From NCBI GenBank assembly GCA_030432695.1, contig JAUILN010000006.1, positions 496,001 to 560,000 on the forward strand: 64,000 bases of DNA, in the 5' to 3' direction. Origin of the DNA: a bacterium. GTDB taxonomy: Bacteria > Planctomycetota > UBA1135 > UBA2386. The position numbers were made by a program, and so were the translations under genes. This document shows, one piece after another, positions 63,876 to 64,000 of this stretch (position 1 is the first letter of the stretch; the number at the start of each line of letters is the position of its first letter). The notes beneath the pieces are model-generated. The model did no database searches. It was not told the origin of the DNA and saw nothing but the letters and a program-made list of their open reading frames with translations.

Positions 63876-64000
63876 ATGAATCAGAGTCAGGCTCGCGCAC
63901 GGCGTCCCGTTCAGCCCCCTCGTCCCGTTCAGCCCCCTCGTCCCGATCAGATTCGCAAGCCCGAGGGCTGCTCAGCGTCCCTGCAGGGATGCCCGATCGA
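63876..64000 (+). CDS. Possible gene start with Pro-rich repeat, cut by window end
   Basis: An ATG at 63876 opens a frame that runs to the window edge, beginning MNQSQARARRPVQPP. It contains an 18-bp unit repeated twice (63903-63920, 63921-63938), encoding RPVQPP twice. No clear ribosome binding site is seen, so this may not be a real gene. Confidence 0.3.
   Translation, partial: MNQSQARARRPVQPPRPVQPPRPDQIRKPEGCSASLQGCPI

Noticed and set aside
1..64000. CRISPR arrays, tRNA and rRNA genes
   Set aside because: No spaced direct repeats and no conserved tRNA or rRNA blocks were noticed on either strand, but a covariance-model scan could not be run.

Overview
The window is high-GC bacterial DNA and most probably comes from a member of the Planctomycetota. 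The support is a TIGR02999-type ECF sigma factor whose stop codon overlaps the start of a Ser/Thr kinase with TPR repeats, a pair of secreted nidogen-like proteins with a C-terminal region of a type common in planctomycete secreted proteins, many lipoproteins, and large multidomain signalling proteins. The lineage is inferred from gene content only. No rRNA, tRNA or CRISPR array was seen.

Positions 1-20900 look like core-style, very GC-rich sequence. In order they hold a truncated lipoprotein gene, two secreted nidogen-like paralogues, a LON-substrate-binding-domain protein, two back-to-back repeat elements with inverted ends, two histone-deacetylase-family amidohydrolases, the ECF sigma/kinase pair, and a four-gene minus-strand operon. 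That operon (11792-19175) encodes a NapC/NirT-type membrane cytochrome, an outer-membrane barrel, a 13-haem lipoprotein and a decahaem OmcA/MtrC-type lipoprotein. Together they look like a full trans-envelope electron conduit for extracellular electron transfer. A second ECF sigma/anti-sigma pair is transcribed divergently from it.

Positions 21283-63099 form one long plus-strand array of about 20 genes with visibly more A/T at third codon positions, apart from a GC-rich CHAT gene. The first half encodes a coiled-coil lipoprotein, a zinc-ribbon/membrane protein, a membrane pseudokinase, a lipoprotein, a dynamin-like GTPase, an Hsp70-family protein with an N-terminal beta domain, two giant proteins (about 1700 and 1500 residues) sharing a repeated PASTA-like beta module, a secreted CHAT/TPR protease-like protein, an M48 metallopeptidase lipoprotein and an FHA-ABC transporter. 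The second half is a tellurium-resistance-like (Ter) system: TerA-type, two TerD-type, three TerY-type vWA proteins, a PP2C phosphatase and a kinase (the known TerY-P triad), a small TerB-like protein and a CaCA cation exchanger. I read the array as one phospho-regulated, calcium-linked envelope-stress or defence system. The giant-protein module is the part I do not recognise from described systems.

Three copies of a short repeat with inverted ends (6041-6238, 54035-54120, 56399-56567) sit at CTAG sites. Two of them begin at the stop codons of Ter genes. A fourth element (6240-6403) has different ends but shares an internal hairpin. An IS66 transposase remnant with an internal stop codon lies at 63369-63740, just beyond the right end of the array.
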